Source: Burkholderia pseudomultivorans
GTDB lineage: Bacteria > Pseudomonadota > Gammaproteobacteria > Burkholderiales > Burkholderiaceae
Assembly (NCBI RefSeq): GCF_902499075.1
Contig: NZ_CABVPP010000040.1
Coordinates: 1-64,000, forward strand
Reading direction: 5' to 3'
DNA: 64,000 nucleotides
Shown piece by piece: positions 9,912-18,968 of the stretch. Numbering within the stretch: position 1 is the first letter of the stretch; each line of letters opens with the position of its first letter. The notes beneath the pieces were generated by a model that had not been told where the DNA came from, did no database searches, and worked only from the letters and a program-made list of their open reading frames with translations. A program made the position numbers and the translations under genes.

Positions 9912-12215
9912 ATGAGTGAAAAGATGCGCACGCATGCCGGAAATTGCGCGACGGCCGTGATGTTCGTCGCGATCGCGACGGTGCTGCAGGCACTCGCGAT
10001 TCGCTTCGGCGGCGCCAACATGCCGCTCGCGGTGTACTACCCGTTGCTCGCGGCGATCGCCTGGGCAACGTCGTTCCTGTTCGGCCTGATCGCGACGCTC
10101 GCGAGCAGCGTGCTCGTGTGGACGCTGTTCCTGTCCGATCCGGCCGCGTACGCGATGTCGCTCTCGGAGCGGCTCGTGCGGCTCGGCGAATTCGCGCTGA
10201 TCGGCGTGCTCGCGTGCGCTGTCGTCGCGGCGGTGCGCCATGCGCGCGTGACGAACGAGCGCGCGCGACGCCGCGAAGCCGCCGGGCGCGCACAGTTCGA
10301 GGCGCTGCTGAATGCGCTGCCGGACGGCGTGATCGCCGCCGATACGAACGGGCGGCTGACCTACGTGAACGCGGCGGCGGCCGCATTGCTCGGCTGCCGC
10401 CCCGACGACGCGGCCGGCCGCGCGCTGCGCGACGTGCTGCAGCTGACCGATCGCGACGGACGGCGGGTGCAGACCTCGGCGGTCGAACATGCGCTCGGCG
10501 GCACGCGCACGACCTGCGAGCGCCACTGGCTGCGCGCGGCCGGCGGCGAGCCCGTGCCGGTCGCGGAGACGGCCGCGCCGATCGCCGATGCGGACGGCAA
10601 CGTCGACGGCGCAGTGCTGCTGCTGCGCGACGCGAGCGCGGACCGCGCGCGGGCGGACGCCGCGCAGGTCCGGCGTGCGGTCGTCGACGCGTCGCCCGAC
10701 GCGCTCATCGGGATCGACCGCGACGCGCGTATCGTCAGCTGGAATCCGGCCGCGCAGCGCATCTTCGGCTACGACGAAGAAGCGGCGTACGGCCGCCGTT
10801 TCGACTCGCTGATCGCGATGCGCTGGCTCAAGCGTCATCCGCTCGTGCAGACCTTCGACCACCTGCGCGAAATCGTCGGACCGGTCGACCTGCTCTGCGT
10901 GCGACGCGACGGCGGACGATTCCGTGCGACGGTCGCCGCGCGGCCCGTGCGCGGCGAGGCACGCGACGGCGTCGCGCTGTCGATCACGCTGCGCGAGACC
11001 GGCGCCCAGCGCCGTCAGGACCGGCGCACGCAACGCTCGCTGCGCAGCGCGCGCGACGCGGGCGAGCAGGCCGCGACGTCGAATCGTCTGAAGGATGAAT
11101 TGCTCGCGACCGTGTCGCACGAGCTGCGCACGCCGCTGAACGTGATCTACGGCTGGATCGAGGTGTTGCGCAACTCGGGCGACGACGCGCTGCGCGTGCA
11201 GGCGATCGACGCGATCGACCGCAGCGCGCGCTCGCTCACGCGCATGGTCGGCGACATCCTCGATGCGTCGTCGCTGTCCACGGGCAAGCTGCGGCTCGAC
11301 ACGATGCCGGTCGACGTCGTGCGGCTGTTCGCCGATGTCGTCGCCGCGTTCCAGACGGCGGCATCGAGCGCCGGCATCGCGCTCGAATTCGAGTCGCGCG
11401 TCGCGACCTGCATCGTCTCGGGCGACGCCGAGCGGCTGCGGCAGATGCTGTCGAACCTCGTATCGAACGCGCTGAAATTCACGCCGGCCGGCGGCGACGT
11501 CACGGTGAGCGTCGCGCACGACGACACGCATGCCGTGCTGACCGTGACCGACACGGGGCAGGGCATCGCACCGGAGTTCGTGCCGCACGTGTTCGACATG
11601 TTCCGGCGCGCGGACGATTCGCCGGCCTCGTCGCGGCGCGGCCTCGGGCTCGGCCTGTCGATCGTGCGGCATATCGTGCAGCTGCACGGCGGCACGGTCG
11701 TCGTCGACAGCGCGGGGCGCAATCGCGGCACGACCTTCACCGTGAAGCTGCCGGCCGGCTGGCAGCCGATCGGCGCGATGGCCTGGGGCATGGCGCAGAC
11801 GATCGTCGAGCGCGAACGGCTCGGCCTCGACACGCAGCGGATTCTGATCGTCGATGACGACGCGACGACGCGCGCGAGCCTGACCGCCGCGCTGCGCACG
11901 CTCGGCGCCGAAGTCGCGGTCGCATCGTCGGGCCATCAGGCCGTGACGATCGCCGCGCAGATGCGGCCGACCGTCGTGCTGTCGGATCTCGCGATGTCGG
12001 ACGGCGACGGCTTCTGGCTGCTCGACGCGATCCGCCGGCGCGCGGCCGAAGGCGACGACGCCTGCAACCCACGCGTCGTCGCAGTGACCGCGCACGCGGG
12101 GCTCGCCGACGAGCGGCGCGCGCGCGCGGCCGGCTTCGACGGCTATCTCTGCAAGCCGGTCGACGTCGGCGATCTCGCGCGCGAGATCGCGCGCGTGACG
12201 AGCCGCGACGACTGA
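9912..12215 (+). CDS. Hybrid sensor histidine kinase with KdpD-like membrane domain, PAS and receiver
   Basis: This is a 767-residue inner-membrane sensor. Residues about 10-120 hold four closely spaced membrane helices resembling the DUF4118/KdpD module. Two PAS-like domains follow (about 145-255 and 265-370, the second with IVSWNPAAQRIFGYDEEAAYG). The HisKA H-box is SHELRTPLNVIYGW near residue 402. The HATPase_c domain has NLVSNALKF, DTGQGIAPEF and GLGLGLSIV. A C-terminal receiver (about 640-765) has its phospho-acceptor Asp in VLSDLAMSDGDGF. ATG 9912 was chosen over an in-frame upstream start because the upstream 32 residues are Arg/Pro-rich and without character. Its output partner is unknown; the NtrC-type regulator at 6810 is the closest candidate. 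Confidence 0.92.
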   Translation: MSEKMRTHAGNCATAVMFVAIATVLQALAIRFGGANMPLAVYYPLLAAIAWATSFLFGLIATLASSVLVWTLFLSDPAAYAMSLSERLVRLGEFALIGVLACAVVAAVRHARVTNERARRREAAGRAQFEALLNALPDGVIAADTNGRLTYVNAAAAALLGCRPDDAAGRALRDVLQLTDRDGRRVQTSAVEHALGGTRTTCERHWLRAAGGEPVPVAETAAPIADADGNVDGAVLLLRDASADRARADAAQVRRAVVDASPDALIGIDRDARIVSWNPAAQRIFGYDEEAAYGRRFDSLIAMRWLKRHPLVQTFDHLREIVGPVDLLCVRRDGGRFRATVAARPVRGEARDGVALSITLRETGAQRRQDRRTQRSLRSARDAGEQAATSNRLKDELLATVSHELRTPLNVIYGWIEVLRNSGDDALRVQAIDAIDRSARSLTRMVGDILDASSLSTGKLRLDTMPVDVVRLFADVVAAFQTAASSAGIALEFESRVATCIVSGDAERLRQMLSNLVSNALKFTPAGGDVTVSVAHDDTHAVLTVTDTGQGIAPEFVPHVFDMFRRADDSPASSRRGLGLGLSIVRHIVQLHGGTVVVDSAGRNRGTTFTVKLPAGWQPIGAMAWGMAQTIVERERLGLDTQRILIVDDDATTRASLTAALRTLGAEVAVASSGHQAVTIAAQMRPTVVLSDLAMSDGDGFWLLDAIRRRAAEGDDACNPRVVAVTAHAGLADERRARAAGFDGYLCKPVDVGDLAREIARVTSRDD

Positions 12216-12234
12216 GCCGACGCGCGCGCCGCGC

Positions 12235-13281
12235 TCAAGACGTCGGCGCCGCGCGGTTGCGCGTGCCGATCTGCGCGAGCATGTGCGACGCGATCTGCGT
12301 GCTGCGCACGAGATCGCCCGGTGCATGGTGCGCGGCTTGCCGATGGATGAAATAGCGCGCGGTATGCGCGAGCCCGCTCGCGAACGGCGTCGTCGCGCGC
12401 CAGCCGAGCCGCTTGCGCGCCGCGTCGAGATTCGGCCGGCGCTGGCGCGGATCGTCGGCCGGCAGCGGACGAAACTCGATCGGCACCGTCGCGCCCACCA
12501 CGCGCACGACTTCGCGCGCGACGTCGATCATCGCGATCTCGTCGTCGCTGCCGAGATTGACGGGCTCGCACGCGTCGCCCGGCTCGTCCATCAGCCGCAC
12601 GAGCGCATCGATCATATCGTCGACGTAGCAGAACGAGCGCGTCTGCGTGCCATCACCGTAGACGGTCAGCGGTTCGCCCGCAAGCGCCTGCGTGATGAAG
12701 TTCGACACGACGCGGCCGTCGGCCGGGTGCATGCGCGGCCCGTAGGTGTTGAAGATCCGCGCGATCCGCACGTCGACGCCGTACTGCCGGTGATAGTCCA
12801 TGAACAGCGTTTCGGCGCAGCGCTTGCCTTCGTCGTAGCACGCGCGGATGCCGATCGGATTCACGCGGCCGCAATAGCGCTCGTCCTGCGGATGCACGTC
12901 GGGGTCGCCGTACACCTCGCTCGTCGACGCCTGCAGGATGCGCGCCTTCACGCGCTTGGCGAGCCCGAGCAGGTTGATCGCGCCGTGCACGCTCGTCTTG
13001 GTCGTCTGCACCGGGTCGCGCTGATAGTGCACGGGCGATGCCGGGCACGCGAGGTTGTAGATTTCGTCGACCTCGACGTAGAGCGGAAACGTCACGTCGT
13101 GACGCATCAGCTCGAAATTCGGCGCGTCGAGCAGATGTGCGATGTTGTCCTTCGCACCGGTGTAGAAATTGTCGACGCACAGCACGTCGTGGCCGGCCGT
13201 CACGAGACGCTCGCAGAGATGCGAACCGAGAAAGCCGGCGCCGCCCGTTACGAGCACGCGTTTTCGATCGTAGCCCTTCAT
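12235..13281 (-). CDS. UDP-glucuronate decarboxylase (UDP-xylose synthase)-like epimerase
   Basis: This 348-residue extended SDR resembles Uxs/UXS enzymes, which oxidise and decarboxylate UDP-glucuronate to UDP-xylose with bound NAD. It carries the Rossmann motif [10 protein letters not shown] near residue 13 and [20 protein letters not shown]. It also has [15 protein letters not shown], the catalytic Y-x3-K in ACYDEGKR, and [20 protein letters not shown], all hallmark UXS segments. It begins at the ATG overlapping the upstream glycosyltransferase stop (ATGA). Pairing with a GT4 gene suggests the product, probably UDP-xylose, is used by a local transferase. Related 4,6-dehydratases share parts of these motifs, but the combined pattern favours UXS. 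Confidence 0.88.
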   Translation of the reverse strand: MKGYDRKRVLVTGGAGFLGSHLCERLVTAGHDVLCVDNFYTGAKDNIAHLLDAPNFELMRHDVTFPLYVEVDEIYNLACPASPVHYQRDPVQTTKTSVHGAINLLGLAKRVKARILQASTSEVYGDPDVHPQDERYCGRVNPIGIRACYDEGKRCAETLFMDYHRQYGVDVRIARIFNTYGPRMHPADGRVVSNFITQALAGEPLTVYGDGTQTRSFCYVDDMIDALVRLMDEPGDACEPVNLGSDDEIAMIDVAREVVRVVGATVPIEFRPLPADDPRQRRPNLDAARKRLGWRATTPFASGLAHTARYFIHRQAAHHAPGDLVRSTQIASHMLAQIGTRNRAAPTS

Positions 13282-14597
13282 CACGCATTCTCCTTGCGGG
13301 TGGCCAGTACGGCCGGTGTCGTCGCGACCGGCGTGCGGCGCGACGTGGCGGCCGTCGTGCCTGCACGCTCGCGCGCGACGTCGCGATAGACGTCGACGAG
13401 CCGGTCGACGACGCCGCGCCACGTATAGAAGCGGTGCGCGCGTTCGTAGCCCGCGCGGCCGAGCGCCGCGCAGTGATCCGGTTGCGCGCGCAACTGCACG
13501 AGCCGCTCGGCGAGCGCGGCCGGATCGCGCGGCGGCACGAGATAACCGGTCTTGCCGTCCTCGACCGTCGTGCGGATCCCGCCGACGTCGCTGCCGATCA
13601 CGGGCGTCGCGCAGGCCATCGCCTCGACGGGCGTGATGCCGAACGGCTCGTACCACGGCGTCGTCACGAACACGTCGGCCGCGCTGTAGTAGAGGTGCAG
13701 CGCGTCGCGGTCGCGCCGGCCGACGAACGTCACGCGATCGGCGATGCCGACGTCGTGCGCGAGCGCGACGAGCCGCGCGAGTTCCGGATCGTTCGCCGGG
13801 TCGGGCGTCGCCTGGCTGCCGCCGACCACGTACAGCCGCGTCGGCCGCTGCGGGTCGCGCGGCATGCGCGCGAGCGCGTCGATCACGTTGTCGATCCCCT
13901 TGCGCGGCACGAGGCGGCCGAGCTGCAGCACGACGAACGCGTCGTTGGGCCAGCCGAGCTGCGCACGCGCGGCCGCGCGCGGCACCGGCCGGAATTCGCG
14001 CGCGTCGAACCCGCACGGCACGATCTCGATGCGCGATGCATCGGCGCGGTAGTGCGTGGTCAGATCGAGCGCATCCTGCGGGCATTCGGCGATCAGCCGG
14101 TCCGAGCGGCGCGCGAGCGTGTCCTCGATCGCGAAGCGTGCATCGGGGAAGCCGTCGGCCGCACCCTGATGCAGACGCCGCACGCGGCCGAGCGCATGGA
14201 ACGTCGTGACGAGCGGAATGCCCAGACGCTTCTTCACGCGCAGCGCCGCTTCGCCGGACATGAAGAAGTTCGCGTGCATCACGTCGACCGGGTCGGGCTC
14301 GCGGCGCATGCGCGCGATCATGTAGTCCGCGAACGCGCCCATGTACGGCAGCAGCTTTTCCTTCGGCACGTCGACCGGCGGGCCGGCCGGCACGTGGATC
14401 ACGCGCATCCGCGTGCCGATCCGTACGACTTCCGGCAGGTGCGCATTGTCGCAACGCGTATACACGTCGACGTCGAGCCCGCGCTCGGCGAGCTGCTTCG
14501 CGACGTTCGCGACATAGATGTTCTGCCCGCCTGCATCGACGCCGCCGATGACCCCCAGCGGCGACGCATGTTCACTGATCAACGCGATTCTTTGCAT
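13281..14597 (-). CDS. Glycosyltransferase family 4 (sucrose-phosphate-synthase/MshA-like)
   Basis: This 438-residue GT-B enzyme begins [20 protein letters not shown], the donor/acceptor loop typical of the sucrose synthase / MshA / cyanobacterial-type GT4 branch. Other family features are [21 protein letters not shown], the phosphate-binding [17 protein letters not shown] and the C-terminal [25 protein letters not shown] (E-x7-E). About 35 residues of low-complexity Thr/Ala/Arg sequence end the protein. It is the first gene of a two-gene unit with the UDP-xylose synthase and has a good sigma-54 promoter candidate 50 bases upstream of its ATG. Confidence 0.9.
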   Translation of the reverse strand: MQRIALISEHASPLGVIGGVDAGGQNIYVANVAKQLAERGLDVDVYTRCDNAHLPEVVRIGTRMRVIHVPAGPPVDVPKEKLLPYMGAFADYMIARMRREPDPVDVMHANFFMSGEAALRVKKRLGIPLVTTFHALGRVRRLHQGAADGFPDARFAIEDTLARRSDRLIAECPQDALDLTTHYRADASRIEIVPCGFDAREFRPVPRAAARAQLGWPNDAFVVLQLGRLVPRKGIDNVIDALARMPRDPQRPTRLYVVGGSQATPDPANDPELARLVALAHDVGIADRVTFVGRRDRDALHLYYSAADVFVTTPWYEPFGITPVEAMACATPVIGSDVGGIRTTVEDGKTGYLVPPRDPAALAERLVQLRAQPDHCAALGRAGYERAHRFYTWRGVVDRLVDVYRDVARERAGTTAATSRRTPVATTPAVLATRKENA

Positions 14598-14649
14598 GGT
14601 GTCGCTCCCGATATCGGGGCCGCGCCGGTGCGTCCCTCGAAGCTTCTCC

Positions 14650-14665
14650 GGCAATCGTCATGCCC
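14650..14665 (-). promoter_or_regulatory. Sigma-54 (-24/-12) promoter candidate, GT4-UXS unit
   Basis: The minus strand reads GGGCATGACGATTGCC: GG-N10-GC spacing, CATG for CACG, and a perfect TTGC. Transcription would start near 14640, 43 bases before the GT4 ATG. It is back to back with the BON-gene promoter at 14797. Confidence 0.65.
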
Positions 14666-14796
14666 GCTGCTACGCGCGTGCACGCGTACGGGAGAGCGCC
14701 GCAAAAATTACAACGCGTTGGATGAAAGGGCGTCTGATCATCGGCGTGCACACGCCGAATGCGGTTCGACGGGACGCGACGCGCACGCGTGCGGCC

Positions 14797-14812
14797 CGGC
14801 ACGCGGCTTGCG
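14797..14812 (+). promoter_or_regulatory. Sigma-54 (-24/-12) promoter candidate, BON operon
   Basis: The sequence reads CGGCACGCGGCTTGCG, an exact GGCACG-N4-TTGC core. The expected start is near 14823, 41 bases before the BON-protein ATG. An element TTACAACGCGTTGG at 14708-14721 lies about 75-90 bases upstream of the -24 GG and could be part of an activator site. Confidence 0.75.
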
Positions 14813-14863
14813 CCGGCGTGGCGTACCTGCCGGCTCGCCCGGCGTGACAAAAAGGAGGTCACG

Positions 14864-15268
14864 ATGAAGCTCAACTCGCTGCAAGCCCGTTCTCCGCGAC
14901 TTCGCGGTCGTCGCACGCGCCGCATCGGTCTCGCGATTGCGGTCGCCGCCGCCACTTGCGCGCTCGCCGCGCCGAACGTGTACGCCGCCGGCGACGACAG
15001 CGCGTCGTCGTCCTCGTCTTCGTCGTCGTCGCATTCGTCGACCGGCACGAAGATCCGCGACGCGACGATCACGACGAAGGCGAAGGCCGAACTGGTCGGC
15101 ACGAGCGGCCTGACGAGCGGCGACATCCACGTGAAGACGCGGCATGGCGTCGTGATGCTGACCGGCAGCGTGCCGGACGAACAGCAGCGCACGATGGCCG
15201 TCGACGCGGTCAAGAAGGTCGACGGCGTGCAGAGCGTGCGCGACCAGTTGACGATCCGGCCGAAATAA
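14864..15268 (+). CDS. Periplasmic BON-domain protein
   Basis: This 134-residue protein has an Arg-rich N-terminus and a hydrophobic stretch (IGLAIAVAAATCALAAP) ending in VYA-AGD, a probable signal peptide cleaved after about residue 42. A ten-Ser linker follows. Residues about 65-133 form one BON domain (IRDATITTKAKAEL ... VHVKTRHGVVMLTGSV-like ... VQSVRDQLTI), a fold thought to bind lipid or peptidoglycan-associated surfaces in osmotic-stress proteins such as OsmY. A strong AAAGGAGG ribosome-binding site (14851-14858) supports the start. It heads a probable operon with the SDR, DUF2795 and membrane genes that follow. Confidence 0.85.
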   Translation: MKLNSLQARSPRLRGRRTRRIGLAIAVAAATCALAAPNVYAAGDDSASSSSSSSSSHSSTGTKIRDATITTKAKAELVGTSGLTSGDIHVKTRHGVVMLTGSVPDEQQRTMAVDAVKKVDGVQSVRDQLTIRPK

Positions 15269-15296
15269 CTGACGGCACCGCCGAAGGAGTCCAGTG

Positions 15297-16325
15297 ATGA
15301 ACTGCATGCTCAAACCGGTCGGCGAGCAGACGATCGTGATCACCGGCGCGACGAGCGGCATCGGCCTCGTGACGGCGCGCAAGGCGGCACGGCGCGGCGC
15401 GAAGCTCGTGCTGTTCGCGCGCAACGCGGACGCGCTCAACACGCTCTGCGAAGAAATCCGCCAGCACGGCGGCCTCGCGGTGCCGGTCGCCGGCGACGTC
15501 GCGAACATCGAGGATCTGCAGCGCGCGGCCGCGCAGGCGGTCGAGACGTACGGCGGCTTCGACACCTGGGTCAACAACGCGGGCGTGTCGATCTTCGGCA
15601 CCGCGGCGACGGTGCCGCTCGAGGATCAGCGGCGCCTGTTCGACACCAACTATTGGGGCGTCGTGCACGGCTCGCTCGTCGCGGCCGATCATTTCCGGCG
15701 CCAGAACGACCTGCGCGGCGGCGCGATCATCAACATGGGCAGCGAGGCGTCCGACGCGCCGCTGCCGCTGCAAAGCGCATACGTCGCGTCGAAGCACGCG
15801 GTGAAGGGCTTTACCGATTCGCTGCGGCTCGAACTGGAGTCGGACCGGCTGCCGGTGTCCGTCACGCTGATCAAGCCGGCCGCGATGGACACGATGTTCG
15901 TGATGCACGCGAAGAACTACATGAACGTCGAGCCGAAGCTGCCGCCGCCGATCTACGACCCCGAACTCGTCGCCGACGCGATCCTGTTTGCGGCCGCGCA
16001 TCCGCGCCGCACGCTGTTTGTCGGCGGCGCCGCGAAGCTCACGTCGGCGAGCGCGTATCACGCGCCGCGGCTGTTCGACCGGCTCGCGGCGACGCTGTTC
16101 TCGCGCGGCCAGCGCACGGTGCGGCCGGCGCGGCCGCGCGACGACAACGCGCTCTACGAGTCGCGTCATGCGCTGCACGAGCGCGAAGGCATGGAAGGGC
16201 CGGTGCTGCGCTCGTGTGCGTACAACACGGTCGTGCAGCGTCCGAAGGTCGCGAGCGCCGTCGCGCTGACCGCGGCCGCGCTGCTGTTCGCGGCCGTCGC
16301 GCGGTCGCGCCGCGCCGCGGCGTGA
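15297..16325 (+). CDS. SDR-family oxidoreductase with C-terminal extension
   Basis: This 342-residue short-chain dehydrogenase has the NAD(P) motif TGATSGIG, NNAG in WVNNAGVSIFG, the catalytic Ser in INMGSEASD and Y-x3-K in YVASKHAVKG. The extra C-terminal ~90 residues carry an RRTLFVGGAAKL segment and end in a hydrophobic stretch plus Arg (ASAVALTAAALLFAAVARSRR), probably a single membrane anchor. The ATG at 15297 is preferred over the GTG at 15294; both follow GAAGGAG. The arrangement is that of membrane-anchored SDRs often seen beside stress genes. The substrate is unknown. Confidence 0.87.
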   Translation: MNCMLKPVGEQTIVITGATSGIGLVTARKAARRGAKLVLFARNADALNTLCEEIRQHGGLAVPVAGDVANIEDLQRAAAQAVETYGGFDTWVNNAGVSIFGTAATVPLEDQRRLFDTNYWGVVHGSLVAADHFRRQNDLRGGAIINMGSEASDAPLPLQSAYVASKHAVKGFTDSLRLELESDRLPVSVTLIKPAAMDTMFVMHAKNYMNVEPKLPPPIYDPELVADAILFAAAHPRRTLFVGGAAKLTSASAYHAPRLFDRLAATLFSRGQRTVRPARPRDDNALYESRHALHEREGMEGPVLRSCAYNTVVQRPKVASAVALTAAALLFAAVARSRRAAA

Positions 16326-16356
16326 TTTCGTTCCACTTTTCGAAGGAGGCATCGCA

Positions 16357-16656
16357 ATGACATCCCGACAACATACGGGTCACGAGCACAGCCACTCGCG
16401 TGCGCACGAAGGCGAGCGCACGCAGCAGGATCACGACAAGGGCGGGCACCAGACCGGGCACGGCAAGCCGCCGAGCCCGATCGACGTGCAGAAGGCGCTG
16501 AAGGGGCTCGACTATCCGGCGAGCAAGTCGGACGTCGTCGAGTGCGCGGAGCGCTCGCACGCGGATCCGGACGTGCTGGAGATGCTCAAGCAAATCCCCG
16601 ATCGCGAGTACGAAACGCCGGCGTCGGTCTCGAAGGAACTGGGCCGGCTGATGTAA
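16357..16656 (+). CDS. DUF2795-family small protein
   Basis: This 99-residue protein has a His/Gln-rich N-terminal third (GHEHSHSRAHEGERTQQDHD) followed by a compact helical domain (IDVQKALKGLDYPASKSDVVECA ... VLEMLKQIPDREYETPASVSKEL) matching the DUF2795 pattern. DUF2795 proteins are small, of unknown function, and common in stress-related gene sets. It is preceded by GAAGGAGG and lies 31 bases after the SDR gene, so it is probably co-transcribed. Confidence 0.75.
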   Translation: MTSRQHTGHEHSHSRAHEGERTQQDHDKGGHQTGHGKPPSPIDVQKALKGLDYPASKSDVVECAERSHADPDVLEMLKQIPDREYETPASVSKELGRLM

Positions 16657-16714
16657 GCGCCGCGCCGCCGCGCGCCGGCCGCGCGCGCGGCGCACCGTCA
16701 CGAGGAGCAGAGCA

Positions 16715-17281
16715 ATGGCGATGATCGTCGCAGGTCGGTTCACGACCTTCGAGGAAGCGGAAGGCGGCGCGCGCCGCCTTTACGAGCGCGCATTCGGCCC
16801 GGACGACGTGTCGATCTTCTTCCTGAATCCGGGCGGGCAGCATGCGCGCTTTCCGGTCGGCGGCGACGTATACGCCGACACGGCGGCGAAGCCCGGCGGC
16901 CGCGGCGCGGTCGTCGGCGTGATGCGCGGGCTCGCGATCGGGCTCGTCGTCGGGCTGATCGTCTATGCGATCGGCCTGCGCTACTGGTTCGTGCCGGTCG
17001 CCGGCGCGCTGGCGGGCGCCTATCTCGGCGCGTTCGGCGGCGCGCTCGGCCGGATGCGCGGGCAGCAGGCCGAAGGGCGCGGCACGCTCGCGAAGACCGA
17101 ATCGGGCGTGATTCTCGCCGCGCGCGTGACGCCGGGCAGCGCGACGACGGCCGAAGACGTGCTGCGCGCGACCGGCGCGACGTCGATCGAGCGCGTCGAA
17201 GGCGACTGGCAGAACGGCGAATGGCGCGATTTCGATCCGGTGCGCCGTCCCGACGAGGCTGGCGCCGCGGGCCCGCGTTGA
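16715..17281 (+). CDS. Hypothetical membrane protein with glycine-zipper segment
   Basis: This 188-residue protein has an N-terminal globular part (MIVAGRFTTFEEAEGGARRLYERAF, resembling an address-like alpha/beta domain). Two hydrophobic Gly/Ala-rich helices follow (about 70-115, GLAIGLVVGLIVYAIGL and VAGALAGAYLGAFGGALG) and then a soluble C-terminal domain (ILAARVTPGSATTAEDVLRATGATSIERVEGDW). The pattern is that of small inner-membrane stress proteins, but no function can be assigned. It is the last gene of the BON operon. Confidence 0.75.
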   Translation: MAMIVAGRFTTFEEAEGGARRLYERAFGPDDVSIFFLNPGGQHARFPVGGDVYADTAAKPGGRGAVVGVMRGLAIGLVVGLIVYAIGLRYWFVPVAGALAGAYLGAFGGALGRMRGQQAEGRGTLAKTESGVILAARVTPGSATTAEDVLRATGATSIERVEGDWQNGEWRDFDPVRRPDEAGAAGPR

Positions 17282-17360
17282 GCCGCGTATTTTCTGCACG
17301 CATTTTGCAATGCCGCGCGCGCGAGGCCGCGCCGTCGGCGCCGCGCGGGCGCACGGCGCA

Positions 17361-17376
17361 CGGCACGGCGCTTGCG
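17361..17376 (+). promoter_or_regulatory. Sigma-54 (-24/-12) promoter candidate, SDR/DUF4142/ferritin-like operon
   Basis: The sequence reads CGGCACGGCGCTTGCG, an exact GGCACG-N4-TTGC core. The expected start is near 17387, 26 bases before the SDR ATG. A second, weaker look-alike (CTGCACGCATTTTGCA, lacking one G of the -24 GG) lies about 65 bases upstream. Confidence 0.75.
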
Positions 17377-17412
17377 TCGCGCTGCGCACACCGTCGTTGA
17401 AGGAGGAACCCC

Positions 17413-18270
17413 ATGACCACGGCACAGACGCCGCCGCCGCAGAAGCAGACGCAGCAACCGGGCACCGAGCGCGAGATGAATCCGAAGCCGCGCGACGAAG
17501 CCGCCGATTACGTCGGCAGCGGCAAGCTCGCGGGCAAGGTCGCGCTCGTCACCGGCGGCGACAGCGGGATCGGGCGCGCGGTGGCAATCGGTTTCGCGAA
17601 GGAAGGGGCGGACGTCGCGATCGTCTACCTGAAGGAGTCCGACGATGCCGCGCATACGAAGCGACTGATCGAGCAGGCCGGGCGGCGCTGCGAAGCGATC
17701 GCCTGCGACGTCGGCGACCGGCAGCAGGCGTTCGACGCGGTCGCGCGCACGGTCGAGCGGCTCGGCCGGCTCGACGTGCTCGTCAACAACGCGGGCGAAC
17801 AGCATCCGCAGCCGAGCGTCGAGGAAGTCAGCGAAGAACAGCTCGAACGCACGTTCCGCACCAACGTGTACGGCATGTTCTTCTGCACGCAGGCCGCGCT
17901 CAAGCATATGCAGCCCGGCGCGCGGATCGTCAACACGGCATCGGTGACGGCCTATCACGGCAGCCCGAAGCTGCCCGACTATTCGGCGACGAAGGGCGCG
18001 ATCGTCGCGTTTACGCGCTCGCTGTCGATCGAGCTCGCCGAGCGCGACATCCGCGTGAATGCGGTTGCGCCGGGACCGATCTGGACGCCGCTGATTCCGT
18101 CGACATTCACGGCCGAGCAGGTCGCGAAATTCGGCTCGAACGTGCCGCTGAAGCGGCCGGGGCAGCCGGATGAACTGATCGGCTGTTACGTGCTGCTCGC
18201 ATCGGAAGGCGCGAGCTACATGACGGGGCAGACGCTGCACCCGAACGGCGGCTCGATCGTCGGCGGCTGA
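17413..18270 (+). CDS. SDR-family oxidoreductase (YghA / general-stress-protein-39-like)
   Basis: This 285-residue classical SDR has a Gln/Pro-rich N-terminal tail of about 40 residues. The tail is followed by the cofactor motif TGGDSGIG, VNNAGEQHP, the catalytic Ser in TASVTAYHG and Y-x3-K in YSATKGA. The tail plus DYVGSGKLAGKVALVTGG is characteristic of the YghA/YdaD (Gsp39) group of NADP-linked oxidoreductases induced by stress. It has a strong GAAGGAGG ribosome-binding site and is the first gene of a four-gene unit behind a sigma-54 promoter candidate. Confidence 0.9.
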   Translation: MTTAQTPPPQKQTQQPGTEREMNPKPRDEAADYVGSGKLAGKVALVTGGDSGIGRAVAIGFAKEGADVAIVYLKESDDAAHTKRLIEQAGRRCEAIACDVGDRQQAFDAVARTVERLGRLDVLVNNAGEQHPQPSVEEVSEEQLERTFRTNVYGMFFCTQAALKHMQPGARIVNTASVTAYHGSPKLPDYSATKGAIVAFTRSLSIELAERDIRVNAVAPGPIWTPLIPSTFTAEQVAKFGSNVPLKRPGQPDELIGCYVLLASEGASYMTGQTLHPNGGSIVGG

Positions 18271-18296
18271 CGCCGCCTCACGCAAGGAGGAACCGA

Positions 18297-18911
18297 ATGA
18301 GAACCCAACACTGGACGATCGCGGCACTCGCCGCCGCGGGCGTGCTCGGTCTGTCGACGGCCGCGCACGCACAGATGCCGAGCGAGCCGCCGGCATCGAA
18401 TTCGCACGTGCCGGGCGGCGTCGTGAACCCGTCGTCGGGCGCGGCCGCTGCCGACAGCGGCATCGCGAAATCGCCGCAGGGCACGGACGCCGAGTTCGTC
18501 GACAAGGCGGCGCTCGGCGGCAAGACCGAGGTGCAGGCAAGCCAGCTCGCGCTGAAGCAGGCGAAGTCGGCCGACGTGCGCACGTTCGCGAAACGGATGG
18601 TCGCCGACCACAGCAAGGCGAACGCGCAGCTGACGAAGCTCGCCGCGCGCAAGGGCATCAAGCCGCAGGCCGAGCAGATCGCCGACCCCGACGTCGAGGC
18701 GCTGCGCGGCAAGCAGGGCCACGACTTCGACGTCGCGTACGTCGCGGCCGCCGGCCCCGATGCACACCGCAAGACGATCGCGCTGTTCGAGAGCGAGGCG
18801 CGCGACGGCAAGGATGCCGATCTGCGCGCGTTCGCCAAATCGACGCTGCCGACGCTCAAGCATCACCTGAGCATGGCGGAGGCGCTGCAGCGCAAGGTGG
18901 GCGCGCAGTAA
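18297..18911 (+). CDS. Exported DUF4142-family protein
   Basis: This 204-residue protein has a typical signal peptide (WTIAALAAAGVLGLSTAAHA, cleavage after AHA at about residue 25). The mature part holds the four-helix, ferritin-like DUF4142 domain (EFVDKAALGGKTEVQASQLALKQA ... VRTFAKRMVADHSKANAQL ... TLPTLKHHLSMAEAL). It is predicted to be periplasmic; DUF4142 proteins are stress-associated and of unresolved biochemical role. It lies 26 bases after the SDR gene and is probably in the same operon. Confidence 0.88.
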   Translation: MRTQHWTIAALAAAGVLGLSTAAHAQMPSEPPASNSHVPGGVVNPSSGAAAADSGIAKSPQGTDAEFVDKAALGGKTEVQASQLALKQAKSADVRTFAKRMVADHSKANAQLTKLAARKGIKPQAEQIADPDVEALRGKQGHDFDVAYVAAAGPDAHRKTIALFESEARDGKDADLRAFAKSTLPTLKHHLSMAEALQRKVGAQ

Positions 18912-18968
18912 CGCGCGCCCGGTTCAACCCCAGGGCCGCGCGTGCGGCCCGATTTTTCGGAGGCAGTC

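Noticed and set aside
15001-15040. TCG/TCC triplet run as a CRISPR-like or satellite repeat
   Set aside because: It is simply the codon run for a poly-Ser linker in the BON-domain protein. No CRISPR array, tRNA or rRNA was seen anywhere in the window.
17295-17311. CTGCACGCATTTTGCA as a second sigma-54 promoter upstream of 17413
   Set aside because: It lacks one of the two invariant G's at -24, and a better exact-core site lies 65 bases closer to the gene.
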